A stretch of 64,000 bases of DNA from Streptomyces pluripotens (GTDB taxonomy: Bacteria > Actinomycetota > Actinomycetes > Streptomycetales > Streptomycetaceae). Where the stretch lies: positions 620,001 to 684,000 of the forward strand of contig NZ_CP021080.1 of NCBI RefSeq assembly GCF_000802245.2, given 5' to 3'. Position numbers and translations under genes: made by a program. Under the pieces are notes generated by a model. That model did no database searches. It was given only the letters and a program-made list of their open reading frames with translations, and was not told the DNA's origin. This document shows, in pieces, positions 45,082 to 53,956 of the stretch. Every line of letters starts with the position of its first letter. Position 1 is the first letter of the stretch.

Positions 45082-46239
45082 GTGGGGCAGCTGACCGGCG
45101 GTGACCCCTCGCTGCTGCGAAGGATCAATTCCGCGGTGGTGCTGCACGCACTGCGTGCTGCGGACTGCGCGACGCTCACCGAGATCACCCGGGTCACCGG
45201 GCTGTCCCGGCCTACTGTCGAAGGCGTCGTGGAAGGGCTCACCGAGGCAGGGCTCGTCGTGGAGACGGCGGCGGACGAGGGTACGGCACGCCGCCAGGGG
45301 CGGCCCGCCCGCCGGTTCAGGTTCCGGGCTGAGGCAGGACATCTGCTGGGTCTGGAGATCGGGCCACACCGGGTCGCGGCACTCCTGTCCGACCTGGATG
45401 GGCGGGTGCTGGGCGCACAAGCCAAGGAGGTCGACGTGACCGACCCGGCGGACGAGCGGCTCGACCGGCTGCGCGGTGTGGTCGCCGAACTGCTGCGACG
45501 GGCCGGGATCGCACGCAGTTCGCTACGCGCGGTCGGGGTGGGCACGCCGGGCATCGTGGAGGCGGACGGCACGGTACGGCTGGGCACGGCCCTGCCCCAG
45601 TGGACGGGCCTGCGGCTGGGTGACCGCCTCAGCCGCTCTTTCAAGTGCCCGGTGCTGGTGGAGAACGACGCCAACGCGGCCGTCGTCGCCGAGCACTGGA
45701 AGGGCGCCGCGAGGGAGTCGGACGACGTGGTGTTCGTGCTGGCCGGGCTGAGCCCCGGGGCGGGCTCGCTGATCGGCGGACGGCTGCACCGCGGCTACGG
45801 CGGGGCGGCTGGGGAGATCGGCGCGCTGCATCTGCTCGGCCGGGAGGTGACCCCGGAGACTCTGCTGTCCACCACTGACGAACCCCTGCACCCGCTGGAC
45901 GAACAAGCGGTCGCCGAGGTGTTCGCGCTGGCTCGGGGGGGCGACCAGCGGGCGCGCGCGGCCGTCGAACGGTTCATCCAGCGGCTCGTACACGACGTGG
46001 CCGCGCTGGTGTTGGCGCTCGATCCGGAGCTGGTCGTGATCGGTGGCTGGGCATCCGGTCTCGACGGCGTCTTGGAACCGCTGCGCCGCGAACTGGCGCG
46101 CTACTGTCTGCGCCCGCCCCAGGTGACGCTGTCGCTGCTGGGCGAGGCGGCCGTGGCCACGGGCGCGCTGCGGCTCGCCCTGGACCACGTCGAGGCGCAG
46201 TTGTTCGCTGTGGAGGGCACGGCGACGGCACGGCGCTGA
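45082..46239 (+). CDS. ROK-family transcriptional regulator
   Basis: A 385-residue ROK protein. Residues about 10-80 form a winged helix-turn-helix (TLTEITRVTGLSRPTVEGVV), and the rest is a sugar-kinase-like fold with GVGTPGIV, ENDANAAVVAEHW and GAAGEIGALHL. ROK repressors usually sense sugars. The zinc-binding cysteine cluster of many ROK kinases is not apparent in its usual place, which hints at a regulator and not an active kinase. GTG at 45082 follows GGAGGG. It is monocistronic here. The target genes are unknown. Confidence 0.85.
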   Translation: MGQLTGGDPSLLRRINSAVVLHALRAADCATLTEITRVTGLSRPTVEGVVEGLTEAGLVVETAADEGTARRQGRPARRFRFRAEAGHLLGLEIGPHRVAALLSDLDGRVLGAQAKEVDVTDPADERLDRLRGVVAELLRRAGIARSSLRAVGVGTPGIVEADGTVRLGTALPQWTGLRLGDRLSRSFKCPVLVENDANAAVVAEHWKGAARESDDVVFVLAGLSPGAGSLIGGRLHRGYGGAAGEIGALHLLGREVTPETLLSTTDEPLHPLDEQAVAEVFALARGGDQRARAAVERFIQRLVHDVAALVLALDPELVVIGGWASGLDGVLEPLRRELARYCLRPPQVTLSLLGEAAVATGALRLALDHVEAQLFAVEGTATARR

Positions 46240-46458
46240 TCGGATCCGGTCCGGGGCACCGCTCCGGTCCCGGCTGCAGCTTCCGTCATCAAAGCGCAGC
46301 CCCTCGACCTGCTCGGCAGGAGCCCGTTTCCTCTCCGCCCTGAAGAGCGGAACGTCTACGGAGGAACCGGATGGCCTCCACGGCACGGGCTGCCGCCGCG
46401 CCACGGCAGCCCCGCCGTCAGAACACAGAGGTCACAGAGGTCACAGACGTCACAGGGG

Positions 46459-47220
46459 TCAGGAGGCCTGCTGCTCGGGGTCGTGGTGTATCTCCACTCC
46501 GGCCGGGTCGCCAAAGGTCAGTCGGCAGGTGTCGGCGCGGTATGTGGCGACGGACACTGCGGCGGTGCGGCCCTGGGCGAAGAAGCGGGTGGTGACGACG
46601 AGGACGGGCGAGCCGGGGAGCCGGTCGAGTTCCTTGGCGTCGTCCGCACGCGCGGAGCCCAGCTCGACGGCGCGGTCCTGCCCCTCCAGTGTCAGGTGCT
46701 GCAGTTCGCGTAGCACCGCACGCGCGCGTGCAGCGCCGGAGGGGGCGTCGATCGCGGTGAGGTCGGGCACCGCCGCCGCCAGGATGTAGAGAAGTTCGGT
46801 GGCGACGCGCTGGCCGTGGGACATGCGGGACCGGCGCACCGTGTGGACGGGCTCGTCCGTGCTGCATTCCAGCGCCGCGGCTACCACCGCAGGCGGTGTC
46901 GCCAGGACACTGTCAACGGACTGCCAGACGTCTCCGCTGGCCCCCGGCCAGGCGTGCTGCTCGGTGCCTACGGCCACGCCGACGCGTGGGGGTGCGACGG
47001 TGGTGCCGACGCCGCGTCGTCGCTGCAGTCGGCCCTCCAGTTCAAGCTGCTCCAGAGCCTGGCGCAGCGTCGCACGGGCCACGCCGAAGCGGGCGGCGAG
47101 CTCGCGCTCATTGGGCAGGATCTCACCGACCGAGAACTCGGAGTCCAATGCCTCACTGAGAACGGTCTTGAGATGCCAGTACTTCGGTTCCGGCACCGAT
47201 TCCAGCTGCGTGGTCCCCAC
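46459..47220 (-). CDS. GntR-family (HutC/DasR-type) regulator
   Basis: A 253-residue GntR regulator. The winged helix spans about 10-75 with LPNERELAARFGVARATLRQ and the wing-tip RRRGVGTTVAPP; the C-terminal UTRA-like ligand domain follows, with RRSRMSHGQRVATELLY and TTRFFAQGR. HutC-subfamily regulators often sense amino-sugars or amino-acid derivatives. GTG at 47220 has GGAGG upstream; the longer ATG frame is not needed. It faces the ROK gene tail to tail; both probably belong to the chromosome. The operator is not identified. Confidence 0.87.
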   Translation of the reverse strand: MGTTQLESVPEPKYWHLKTVLSEALDSEFSVGEILPNERELAARFGVARATLRQALEQLELEGRLQRRRGVGTTVAPPRVGVAVGTEQHAWPGASGDVWQSVDSVLATPPAVVAAALECSTDEPVHTVRRSRMSHGQRVATELLYILAAAVPDLTAIDAPSGAARARAVLRELQHLTLEGQDRAVELGSARADDAKELDRLPGSPVLVVTTRFFAQGRTAAVSVATYRADTCRLTFGDPAGVEIHHDPEQQAS

Positions 47221-47535
47221 CCTGTCCTCCGCAAGAGCCGTGGTCCGGCGGTTTTGGCGCCCTTGTTTATTAAAGGTTGTTGCACTTATCTGCGACCATA
47301 GGGCGGCCATCACCCTTGGTCAAGACCAATCCTCGATCCCTTAGGCACTGCACAGGCGGTTCGCCGCGGACCGTTCACGAGGCGTTCGCAAGTGGTGCCG
47401 TTCATGACATCGCAGCAAAGCCCACGCAGCCCCAGCGAAGCCCCGGCAGTCCGAGGCCGGCGGGCATGATGCCGGAGTCGGCACTCTGTGGAAATTTGCG
47501 CGGGTTGTGCATGATGCAGACGGCATTGCAGCCGT
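47221..47535. other. Gene-free region upstream of GntR gene
   Basis: It holds the GntR promoter, including an AT-rich patch around 47262-47285. I find no further gene. Confidence 0.4.
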
Positions 47536-47850
47536 CTACGACGTCCAGCTGGCACAGGGTGTCGGGCTGGGGACCGGACCAGAGAGGTGGGTCTCGCCAC
47601 GTGCCCGTACCTGGCGCAGCCAGTCCATGGCCAGACGGGTGATGACGCGCACCAGATGGACGCACGGTTCGCGGACCGCCACGCGATCGGCAGCACCTGT
47701 CCAGCGTAGCCAGGCGTCCTGGACCACGCCCTCAGCGTCCGTGACGCGAACGAGCACGCGGGAGGCAACGTACGTGAGCAGGAGCCGGTGTTCTTCGACG
47801 ACGTCGCTCGCGAGGTCGGCTGCCGCCTCCCCATCCCACCCGACACGACG
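47536..47850 (-). pseudogene. ECF sigma factor fragment (SigJ-like)
   Basis: Minus-strand reading gives ASDVVEEHRLLLTYVASRVL and then RVTDAEGVVQDAWLRW and HLVRVITRLAMDWLRQVRAR. This is region 2 of an extracytoplasmic-function sigma factor of the SigJ/ECF41 type. There is no good start codon in frame, and the protein stops soon after region 2, so region 4 is missing. It cannot direct promoter recognition and is a relic next to the F420-type reductase. Confidence 0.65.
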
Positions 47851-47947
47851 GCGGGGTGTCCTCCTGCAATGGACGCCTCCGGGAGACGACTCGGATCACA
47901 ATGGCCGCGGACCGCCGACGGGCGGCGACTAGCGATCTGGAGGGCCG

Positions 47948-48601
47948 ATGCGTTACGCGGTACTGGGCACGGGCGAGGTGGGCCGCACGCTGGGTGGCAG
48001 ACTGCTGGAGCTGGGGCACGAAGTGACCCTCGGATCCCGCTCCAAGGACAACCCGGTGGCCCACGAGTGGGCCACGGCCGCGGCGGGCCGGGCCCACGCG
48101 GGGAACTTCGCGGACGCGGCCGCAGCCGCCGAGGTGGTGATCAACGCAGTCGGCGGCCGGGTGGCACTCCAAGCGCTGGAGGCGGCGGGCGGGGAGCACC
48201 TCGACGGCAAGATCGTGGTGGACGTGTCCAATCCCCTGGCCATCGAGGACGGGGAGCTGCGCCTGGACCCCGTGGAGTCGGACAGCGTGGGCGAGCGCAT
48301 TCAGCGGGCCTTCCCGCGCGCACGCGTGGTGAAGACGCTGAACACCGTCAACTGCCAGGTGATGACGGAGCCGGGACGGGTGCCGGGCGAACACAACGTG
48401 TTCGTGTGCGGCGAGGACGCCGAAGCCAAGGAGCAGGTCATCGTGATGCTTGGGGAGTTCGGCTGGCCGGCGCAACGGGTGTGGGACCTGGGCGGCATCC
48501 GGTCGGCGCGCGCGGTGGAGATGTATCTGCCACTGTGGCTCGGACTGTTCCGGCGGATCGGGAACGCGGACTTCAACATCGAAGTGCGGCGGGCCCATTG
48601 A
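47948..48601 (+). CDS. F420/NADP-type oxidoreductase (NAD-binding)
   Basis: A 217-residue Rossmann protein of the F420-dependent NADP reductase-like family. The nucleotide site GTGEVGRTLG opens it, and SRSKDNP follows at the second strand, favouring NADPH. VVDVSNPL and the C-terminal RRIGNADFNI are family features. Well-studied members pass hydride between F420 and NADP, but many actinomycete paralogues have unknown substrates. The gene is preceded by the ECF sigma relic and followed by an alpha/beta hydrolase 113 bp later. No specific role is claimed. Confidence 0.82.
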   Translation: MRYAVLGTGEVGRTLGGRLLELGHEVTLGSRSKDNPVAHEWATAAAGRAHAGNFADAAAAAEVVINAVGGRVALQALEAAGGEHLDGKIVVDVSNPLAIEDGELRLDPVESDSVGERIQRAFPRARVVKTLNTVNCQVMTEPGRVPGEHNVFVCGEDAEAKEQVIVMLGEFGWPAQRVWDLGGIRSARAVEMYLPLWLGLFRRIGNADFNIEVRRAH

Positions 48602-48714
48602 GGAGACCACGCACGCCCTGCGGGCGCCGGCCTCCGTCACACGGGGGACTACCCGGCGGTAGCAATTGCTGACAAGCTGTCTACGGCGTCCGTCAGCACC
48701 CAGAGGAGCACTCC

Positions 48715-49545
48715 ATGTCCGCCACCGTCTCCTTCAAGGTCCCCACCCCACACGGCCCGAAGGACGTGACCGTGTCCTACGCGCGCGTGGGGCACGGTGA
48801 ACCGCTGGTCCTGCTGCACGGCATCGGCCACCACCGGCAGGCCTGGGACCCGGTCGTGGACATCCTCGCCACCGAACGCGATGTGATCGCCCTCGACCTC
48901 CCCGGCTTCGGGGCCTCCCCCGCCCTACCGAACGGCCTCTCCTACGACCTGCCCACCACCGACTCCGTGCTCGGCGCCCTGTTCGAGGCGCTCGACCTCG
49001 ACCGTCCGCACATAGCCGGCAACTCGCTGGGCGGCCTGCTCGCCCTGGAACTCGGCCGGGAGAAGCTCGTACGCTCCGTCACGGCCCTGTCCCCGGCTGG
49101 CTTCTGGACGCAGGCCGAGCGCCGGTACGCCTTCGCGGTGCTGCTCGCCATGCGGGGCATCGCACAGCGCCTCCCGCTGCCGCTGGTGGAACGCCTGAGC
49201 CGCACCGCGGCCGGCCGCACCGCGCTGACCAGCACCATCTACGGCCGTCCGACGCGTCGGGCCCCAAAAGCCGTGGTCGCCGAGACGCTGGCCCTCGCGG
49301 GAGCCACCGGTTTCGACGCGACGCTGCGCGCGGGCACCACCGTCCAATTCACCGACGACCTGCCGGGCCTGCCGGTCACGGTGGCGTGGGGCACCCGGGA
49401 CCGGCTCCTGGTCCGGCGCCAGGGCATCCGGGCCAAGCGGATCATCCCGCAGGCGCGACTGGTGCAGTTGCCCGGCTGCGGCCACTGCCCGATGAACGAC
49501 GACCCGGCGCTGGTCGCACGGGTCATCCTGGACTGCAGCCGCTGA
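48715..49545 (+). CDS. Alpha/beta hydrolase
   Basis: A 276-residue alpha/beta-hydrolase. The oxyanion region LLHGIGHH, the nucleophile elbow GNSLGG (Ser near residue 103) and the catalytic His in GCGHCPMND are in the right order, with Asp expected in the WGTRDRLL strand. Relatives hydrolyse esters, lactones or epoxides. GAGGAG lies just before the ATG at 48715. It is intact but gives no clue to its substrate. No secretion signal is seen, so it is probably cytoplasmic. Confidence 0.88.
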   Translation: MSATVSFKVPTPHGPKDVTVSYARVGHGEPLVLLHGIGHHRQAWDPVVDILATERDVIALDLPGFGASPALPNGLSYDLPTTDSVLGALFEALDLDRPHIAGNSLGGLLALELGREKLVRSVTALSPAGFWTQAERRYAFAVLLAMRGIAQRLPLPLVERLSRTAAGRTALTSTIYGRPTRRAPKAVVAETLALAGATGFDATLRAGTTVQFTDDLPGLPVTVAWGTRDRLLVRRQGIRAKRIIPQARLVQLPGCGHCPMNDDPALVARVILDCSR

Positions 49546-50029
49546 TCCGTACGGCGGAGTCGGAGAACCGGTCGACCGGCGGGCCGGTTTCCGGACGGTC
49601 CGACTCGCAGCCGGTCACACAGCACGGACACCGAACCTGTCTGGGGGCTCGTCTGCGGGCCACTGACGCCTGGTGCGTCTCCCGCCGACGTGCCGGGCGG
49701 CAGCGTGCTGTTCACACCGGGCCGCGGCCGGCCGGGGTGGCCCGCTGACACCGGTGGGGCCCTGGTACGCCTCGGGCACATCGCGGATCCCGTACTCTTC
49801 ACATCGTGCCGCGCGCCGGCGTCATCCCCCGGAGCGCGGCCGGCGAATCCTGCGGTCCGTGGGCAGTTCGACGCCGCGCCTGCAGCAGCTTCCACAGGTT
49901 GAGTTGATTGTCGGTCGCCTCTACGGTCCTCCCATGACGCGATCCCTGCGGGCCGTGGCCTGTCGCCGGTCCTCCGCACTGAAGTCCGCCGCTGGCAGGC
50001 GCTACCTGGGAGCGAAATCTCCCGGGGTA
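49546..50029. other. Gene-free region
   Basis: I see no supported gene in this stretch; open frames on both strands lack domains and ribosome sites. Confidence 0.4.
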
Positions 50030-50330
50030 CGACACCCATGGGTGTCGAGGACCATTCGCGTTTCTTCACAGGTTTTCTGACCCCGCCCCACATGGCAGCC
50101 GCCGGGCTGCTCGCGGTGGCCCAGGTGCGGTCGCACGGTACGACCAGTCGCAACTGCGCGCCTCGCTCGCCCCGGTGGTGACGGGCAACGGCGACCGGGT
50201 GGACTTCGAGCCCTTCTTCGGTTGGGGCGGGTGTACGCGCGCCTGGACGTGCTCACCCCAGGCCCGGATGGCAGTGCGGTGCATCACGGCACGACGAACA
50301 CCGCCCGGGTCATCGGCCGCAGCTCCCCTC
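50030..50330 (+). pseudogene. SWIM zinc-finger-family protein fragment
   Basis: Pieces in two or more frames read GVEDHSRFFTGFLTPPHMAA, AAGLLAVAQ, ARYDQSQLRASLAPVVTGNG and, after a one-base shift, VYARLDVLTPGPDG. This resembles the N-terminal region of Streptomyces SWIM-type proteins. The SWIM cysteines and the rest are absent. I call it a decayed fragment from memory of the family; a profile search would decide. Confidence 0.45.
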
Positions 50331-50511
50331 GACGCCTGCACGGCCCGGGCCCATAGACGCCTGCACGGCCCGACTGCTGCCCGAGCGCAGCACCACGGAC
50401 CACCGGCCCCCAGCGATAGTAGAAAAGGCAATAAATAGGGCGGAGCATGCTTTTACCCATCAGTCACAAACCGTTCGTGATCACGCAACACCCTGCCGCC
50501 ACTGTGGCTGC

Positions 50512-51957
50512 ATGACTCCAGACATGTCTGATGTGACCCGGGCGAGACACGGTCGCCCCGTGCACCACTGGCGGCGGGATATGGTCGAGCTCGCCGCGCT
50601 CTTCACCGCCGTCGCCGTGGCGGACGGGGTGGCGAACCTGATCGGGCACGGGCCCGACGGCCCGGCCCTGCTGGTGATCTCGGCGATCGTGCTGGCAGCG
50701 ACGGCCGGCTTCCACGCCTGGTGGGCGCGCCGACACGGGCACGCGCCACCAGCCAGCGATACCAGCGCCCGGTCGGCCGCCGGAACGCCGCCGACCGGGC
50801 CCGCGCCCACCGGCATCCCCATGGACCGCGCGGCTGGTGCGAGCGTGCTGTGGCGGATGCGGACGACGGTGAAGGACGAGCCGGGTTCGCTGGCCGCACT
50901 GTGCATGGTGCTTGCCGAGCAGCGAGTCGACATTCTCAGCCTGCAGACGCATCCGCTGGCCGACGGCACCGTGGACGAGTTCCTGCTCCGGGCGCCCGCA
51001 GCACTGCCTGCGGCCGAGATCTCCCGCGCGGCGGCACTGGCCGGAGGTACGTCCACCTGGATCGAACGCGCCGACGCTCACGATCTGGTCGACGCCCCCA
51101 CCCGGGTACTCGGCCTGGCTGCACGCACGGCACTGGACGCCGCCGAACTGCCGCTAGCCCTGCGCCAGCTCCTGGGCCGTTGCACGATCCGCTCACTGCC
51201 CGGCACACCGGCCGGTGGGGGACGTGGTCCGGAGCCCGTGCCGGTCGAGGGCCTGCTGGAGGACACCGTCATCCGGCTGCGGGCGCCGGAGGGTGGTGTG
51301 CTCACCGTGGAGCGGCCGTATCTGCCCTTCACGCCGACCGAGTTCGCGCGGGCCCGGGCGCTGGTGGAACTGGACGGCCGGCTCGGTCCCCGGGTTCCGA
51401 GCAGCCACGATGTGCTGACGCTGGCCGCGGGCGACGACATCACCGTGCGCCGGGTCGGTACCGCGGATCTTGCCGCGGCGAAGGCGATGCACGAGCGCTG
51501 CTCCCCGCGCACCCTCGGTATGCGTTACCACGGCCCGGTCGGCGACGCGGACCGCTATCTGAAGCACTTGCTCAGCCCTCGCTTCGGGCGGACGCTGGCC
51601 GCGCAGACCGCCTCGGGCCGCATCGTCGGCCTCGGGCACCTGCTGTGGGACGGGGACGAGACCGAGGTCGCACTGTTGATCGAGGACGATTGGCAGCGGC
51701 GTGGCATCGGCGCCGAACTACTCGGCCGCCTGGTGACGATGGCGGTGGAAGCCGGCTGCGAGAGTGTGTACGCCGTGACGCAGGCCTCCAACACGGGGAT
51801 GGTAGCTGCGATGCGCGGCCTCGGGCTGCCCCTGGACTACCAGGTCGAGGAGGGCACGCTGGTCATCACGGCCCGGCTGGACGCCACCCCGGTCGCCTCC
51901 CGTCCGCCGCATGACGGCGGTCTGCGGCGGCTTGGCGGTCCGACCCACCGGGACTGA
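50512..51957 (+). CDS. ACT-domain/GNAT acetyltransferase fusion
   Basis: A 481-residue protein. Residues about 25-75 contain two hydrophobic stretches (membrane helices possible). An ACT-like segment at about 115-190 starts VLWRMRTTVKDEPGSLAAL. A C-terminal GNAT domain at about 310-460 holds RRVGTADLAAAKAMHERCSP and the acetyl-CoA loop DDWQRRGIGAELL. ACT domains bind amino acids and GNAT domains acetylate amines or proteins. Such fusions suggest amino-acid-controlled protein acetylation, which is known in actinobacteria for other regulatory domains. The membrane helices here are an extra feature. Targets are unknown. Confidence 0.82.
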   Translation: MTPDMSDVTRARHGRPVHHWRRDMVELAALFTAVAVADGVANLIGHGPDGPALLVISAIVLAATAGFHAWWARRHGHAPPASDTSARSAAGTPPTGPAPTGIPMDRAAGASVLWRMRTTVKDEPGSLAALCMVLAEQRVDILSLQTHPLADGTVDEFLLRAPAALPAAEISRAAALAGGTSTWIERADAHDLVDAPTRVLGLAARTALDAAELPLALRQLLGRCTIRSLPGTPAGGGRGPEPVPVEGLLEDTVIRLRAPEGGVLTVERPYLPFTPTEFARARALVELDGRLGPRVPSSHDVLTLAAGDDITVRRVGTADLAAAKAMHERCSPRTLGMRYHGPVGDADRYLKHLLSPRFGRTLAAQTASGRIVGLGHLLWDGDETEVALLIEDDWQRRGIGAELLGRLVTMAVEAGCESVYAVTQASNTGMVAAMRGLGLPLDYQVEEGTLVITARLDATPVASRPPHDGGLRRLGGPTHRD

Positions 51958-52159
51958 CTGCGACCCACACCAACACGCGGAGAACCCGCGGGCGGCCCGG
52001 CGGCGGGACACCGGACCGTCCGCGGTCGACACCAAGGAGGCGGGCCCGACACGGCGACGCTGAGTCACGGCCGGGCGCACGCCCAACCGGGGTGTCGGCG
52101 TCCGGCGGCGCCCGCCGCCGACGCCCCGGCCGCCAGTAGCGCCCGTGCCGGTCAGCCCG

Positions 52160-53359
52160 TCATCCCCGGACCTCCTGAAGTGGGACCGGCGTACCCACGT
52201 ACTCCCCCAGGGCGGTGTCCAGGTCTGCCCACAGGTCGTCGACGTCTTCCAGGCCCACCGACAGCCGCAGCAGTCGGTCGCTCACCCCGGCACCGCGCCG
52301 GTCGTCGGCGTCGACGATCCGGTGACTGATGGACGCAGGGTGCTGGATGAGCGTGTCCACGCTGCCCAAGCTCACCGCGGGGGTGACGAGACGGACCCGG
52401 GAGATGATCTCGTGCGGGTCGCCGTGCACCTCGAAAGCGATCATCGCGCCGCCGATCCGCGGATAGTGCACCCGGGCCACGCGCGGGTCGGCGGTGAGGC
52501 GGCGGGCCAGTTCGGCGGCGTTCGCGGAGGCGGCCCGCACCCGCACCGGCAGGGTGGAGAGCCCGCGCAGCAGCAGGTAGCCCGCCAGTGGATGCAGGAC
52601 ACCCCCCGTGGCGAACCGTATCTGCCGCAGTCGGCCCGCGAACTCCTCGTCGCAGGCGACCACCCCGGCCAGCACATCGCCGTGACCGCCGAGGTACTTG
52701 GTGGCGCTGTGCAGCACCAGCCGTGCGCCCTGTTCGACCGGTCGTTGCAGCACCGGCGTGGCGAACGTGTTGTCGGCGAGCAGCGGAACCGAGCCACAGG
52801 CATGGGCCACGGCCCGCAGGTCCAGTTCGGCGAGCGTCGGGTTGGCCGGGGACTCGACCATCACCAGACCGGTGTCCGGGCGCAGCGCATCGGCGATGCC
52901 TGCCGGATCGGTCCAGGTGACCTCGGTGCCGAGCAGTCCGGCGGTCAGGAGATGATCGCTACAGCCGTACAGGGGGCGTACAGCCACGACATGCCGTAGG
53001 CCTGTGGCGGAGCGGGCGAGGAGGACCGCGCTGAGCGCGGCCATGCCACTGGCGAAGGCGACCGCCGACTCGGTGCCTTCCAAACGGGCGAGTGCGGTCT
53101 CGAAGCGGGAGACGGTGGGATTGCCGAGGCGGCCGTAGACGGGCGGCCCGGACGGGTCGGCGCCGTCGGTGGCGAAGGCGTCGATGCGGGCGGCCTCGGC
53201 GCGGCTGTCGTAGGAGGGGTAGGTGGTGGACAGATCGATCGGCGGGGCGTGCAGGCCCTGACGGGCGAGATCGTCGCGGCCGGCGTGTACGGCCTCGGTG
53301 GCCAGGGCTCTCGAAGCGGTGCGTACGTCGTCGTAGGCACCGGTGCTCGCTGCGTCCAT
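52160..53359 (-). CDS. Cys/Met-metabolism PLP enzyme (gamma-lyase type)
   Basis: A 399-residue member of the trans-sulfuration family (cystathionine gamma-lyase/methionine gamma-lyase). It shows YGRLGNPT, SGMAALSAVLL, the Asn-Phe pair in LLADNTFATP, the Schiff-base lysine in HSATKYLGGHGD, and a standard C-terminal domain. It cleaves or exchanges the gamma-substituent of sulfur amino acids using PLP. The precise reaction (gamma-lyase or gamma-synthase) cannot be told apart here. ATG 53359 is chosen by homology. It diverges from an Lrp-type regulator 60 bp away, which is the probable controller. Confidence 0.88.
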   Translation of the reverse strand: MDAASTGAYDDVRTASRALATEAVHAGRDDLARQGLHAPPIDLSTTYPSYDSRAEAARIDAFATDGADPSGPPVYGRLGNPTVSRFETALARLEGTESAVAFASGMAALSAVLLARSATGLRHVVAVRPLYGCSDHLLTAGLLGTEVTWTDPAGIADALRPDTGLVMVESPANPTLAELDLRAVAHACGSVPLLADNTFATPVLQRPVEQGARLVLHSATKYLGGHGDVLAGVVACDEEFAGRLRQIRFATGGVLHPLAGYLLLRGLSTLPVRVRAASANAAELARRLTADPRVARVHYPRIGGAMIAFEVHGDPHEIISRVRLVTPAVSLGSVDTLIQHPASISHRIVDADDRRGAGVSDRLLRLSVGLEDVDDLWADLDTALGEYVGTPVPLQEVRG

Positions 53360-53419
53360 GGGCGGAAGAGTGAATATCGAACGGTTCACCGGAGCCCGAC
53401 ACCGTGCTACGTTCGGCCA

Positions 53420-53905
53420 ATGGCTGAATCTGTCGTACTGGATCCGGTGGATCTGCATCTACTCCGGCTGCTGCAGAACGACGCCCGGACCACCTACCGC
53501 GATCTCGCCGCACAGGTCGGTGTGGCGCCGTCGACCTGCCTGGATCGGGTGACCCGGCTGCGCCGCTCGGGCGTGATCCTGGGGCACCAGCTGCGACTCG
53601 ATCCGGCCAAGCTGGGGCGCGGGCTCCAGGCGCTGCTGTCGGTGCAGGTCCGGCCACACCGGCGGGAACTGGTGGGGCCGTTCGTGGAGCGGATCCGCGC
53701 GCTGCCGGAGGCTCGGACGGTGTTCCATCTGACCGGACCGGACGACTACCTGGTGCATGTCACTGTCGCGGACATGGCGGACCTGCAGCGGCTGGTACTG
53801 GACGAGTTCACCTCACAGCGGGAGGTGGCCCGGGTGGAGACCCGGCTGATCTTCCAGCAGTGGGAGTGCGGACCACTGCTGCCTCCCGGCCACGCCCAGA
53901 GCTGA
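53420..53905 (+). CDS. Lrp/AsnC-family regulator
   Basis: A 161-residue Lrp/AsnC protein. The N-terminal helix-turn-helix runs from LDPVDLHLLRLLQNDARTTY (recognition helix in VAPSTCLDRV), and the C-terminal ligand domain of the RAM/ACT type shows GPDDYLVHV. Such regulators form octamers and respond to amino acids. Its position facing the sulfur-amino-acid PLP gene, with about 60 bp between starts, is the classic arrangement of a local regulator and its target. ATG 53420 is the only good start. The amino acid sensed may be a sulfur or branched amino acid, by inference. Confidence 0.9.
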   Translation: MAESVVLDPVDLHLLRLLQNDARTTYRDLAAQVGVAPSTCLDRVTRLRRSGVILGHQLRLDPAKLGRGLQALLSVQVRPHRRELVGPFVERIRALPEARTVFHLTGPDDYLVHVTVADMADLQRLVLDEFTSQREVARVETRLIFQQWECGPLLPPGHAQS

Positions 53906-53956
53906 ATCCCCCATACCCGGTGACGCGGTGATCCTCTTCATACGAGGATGGTCGGC

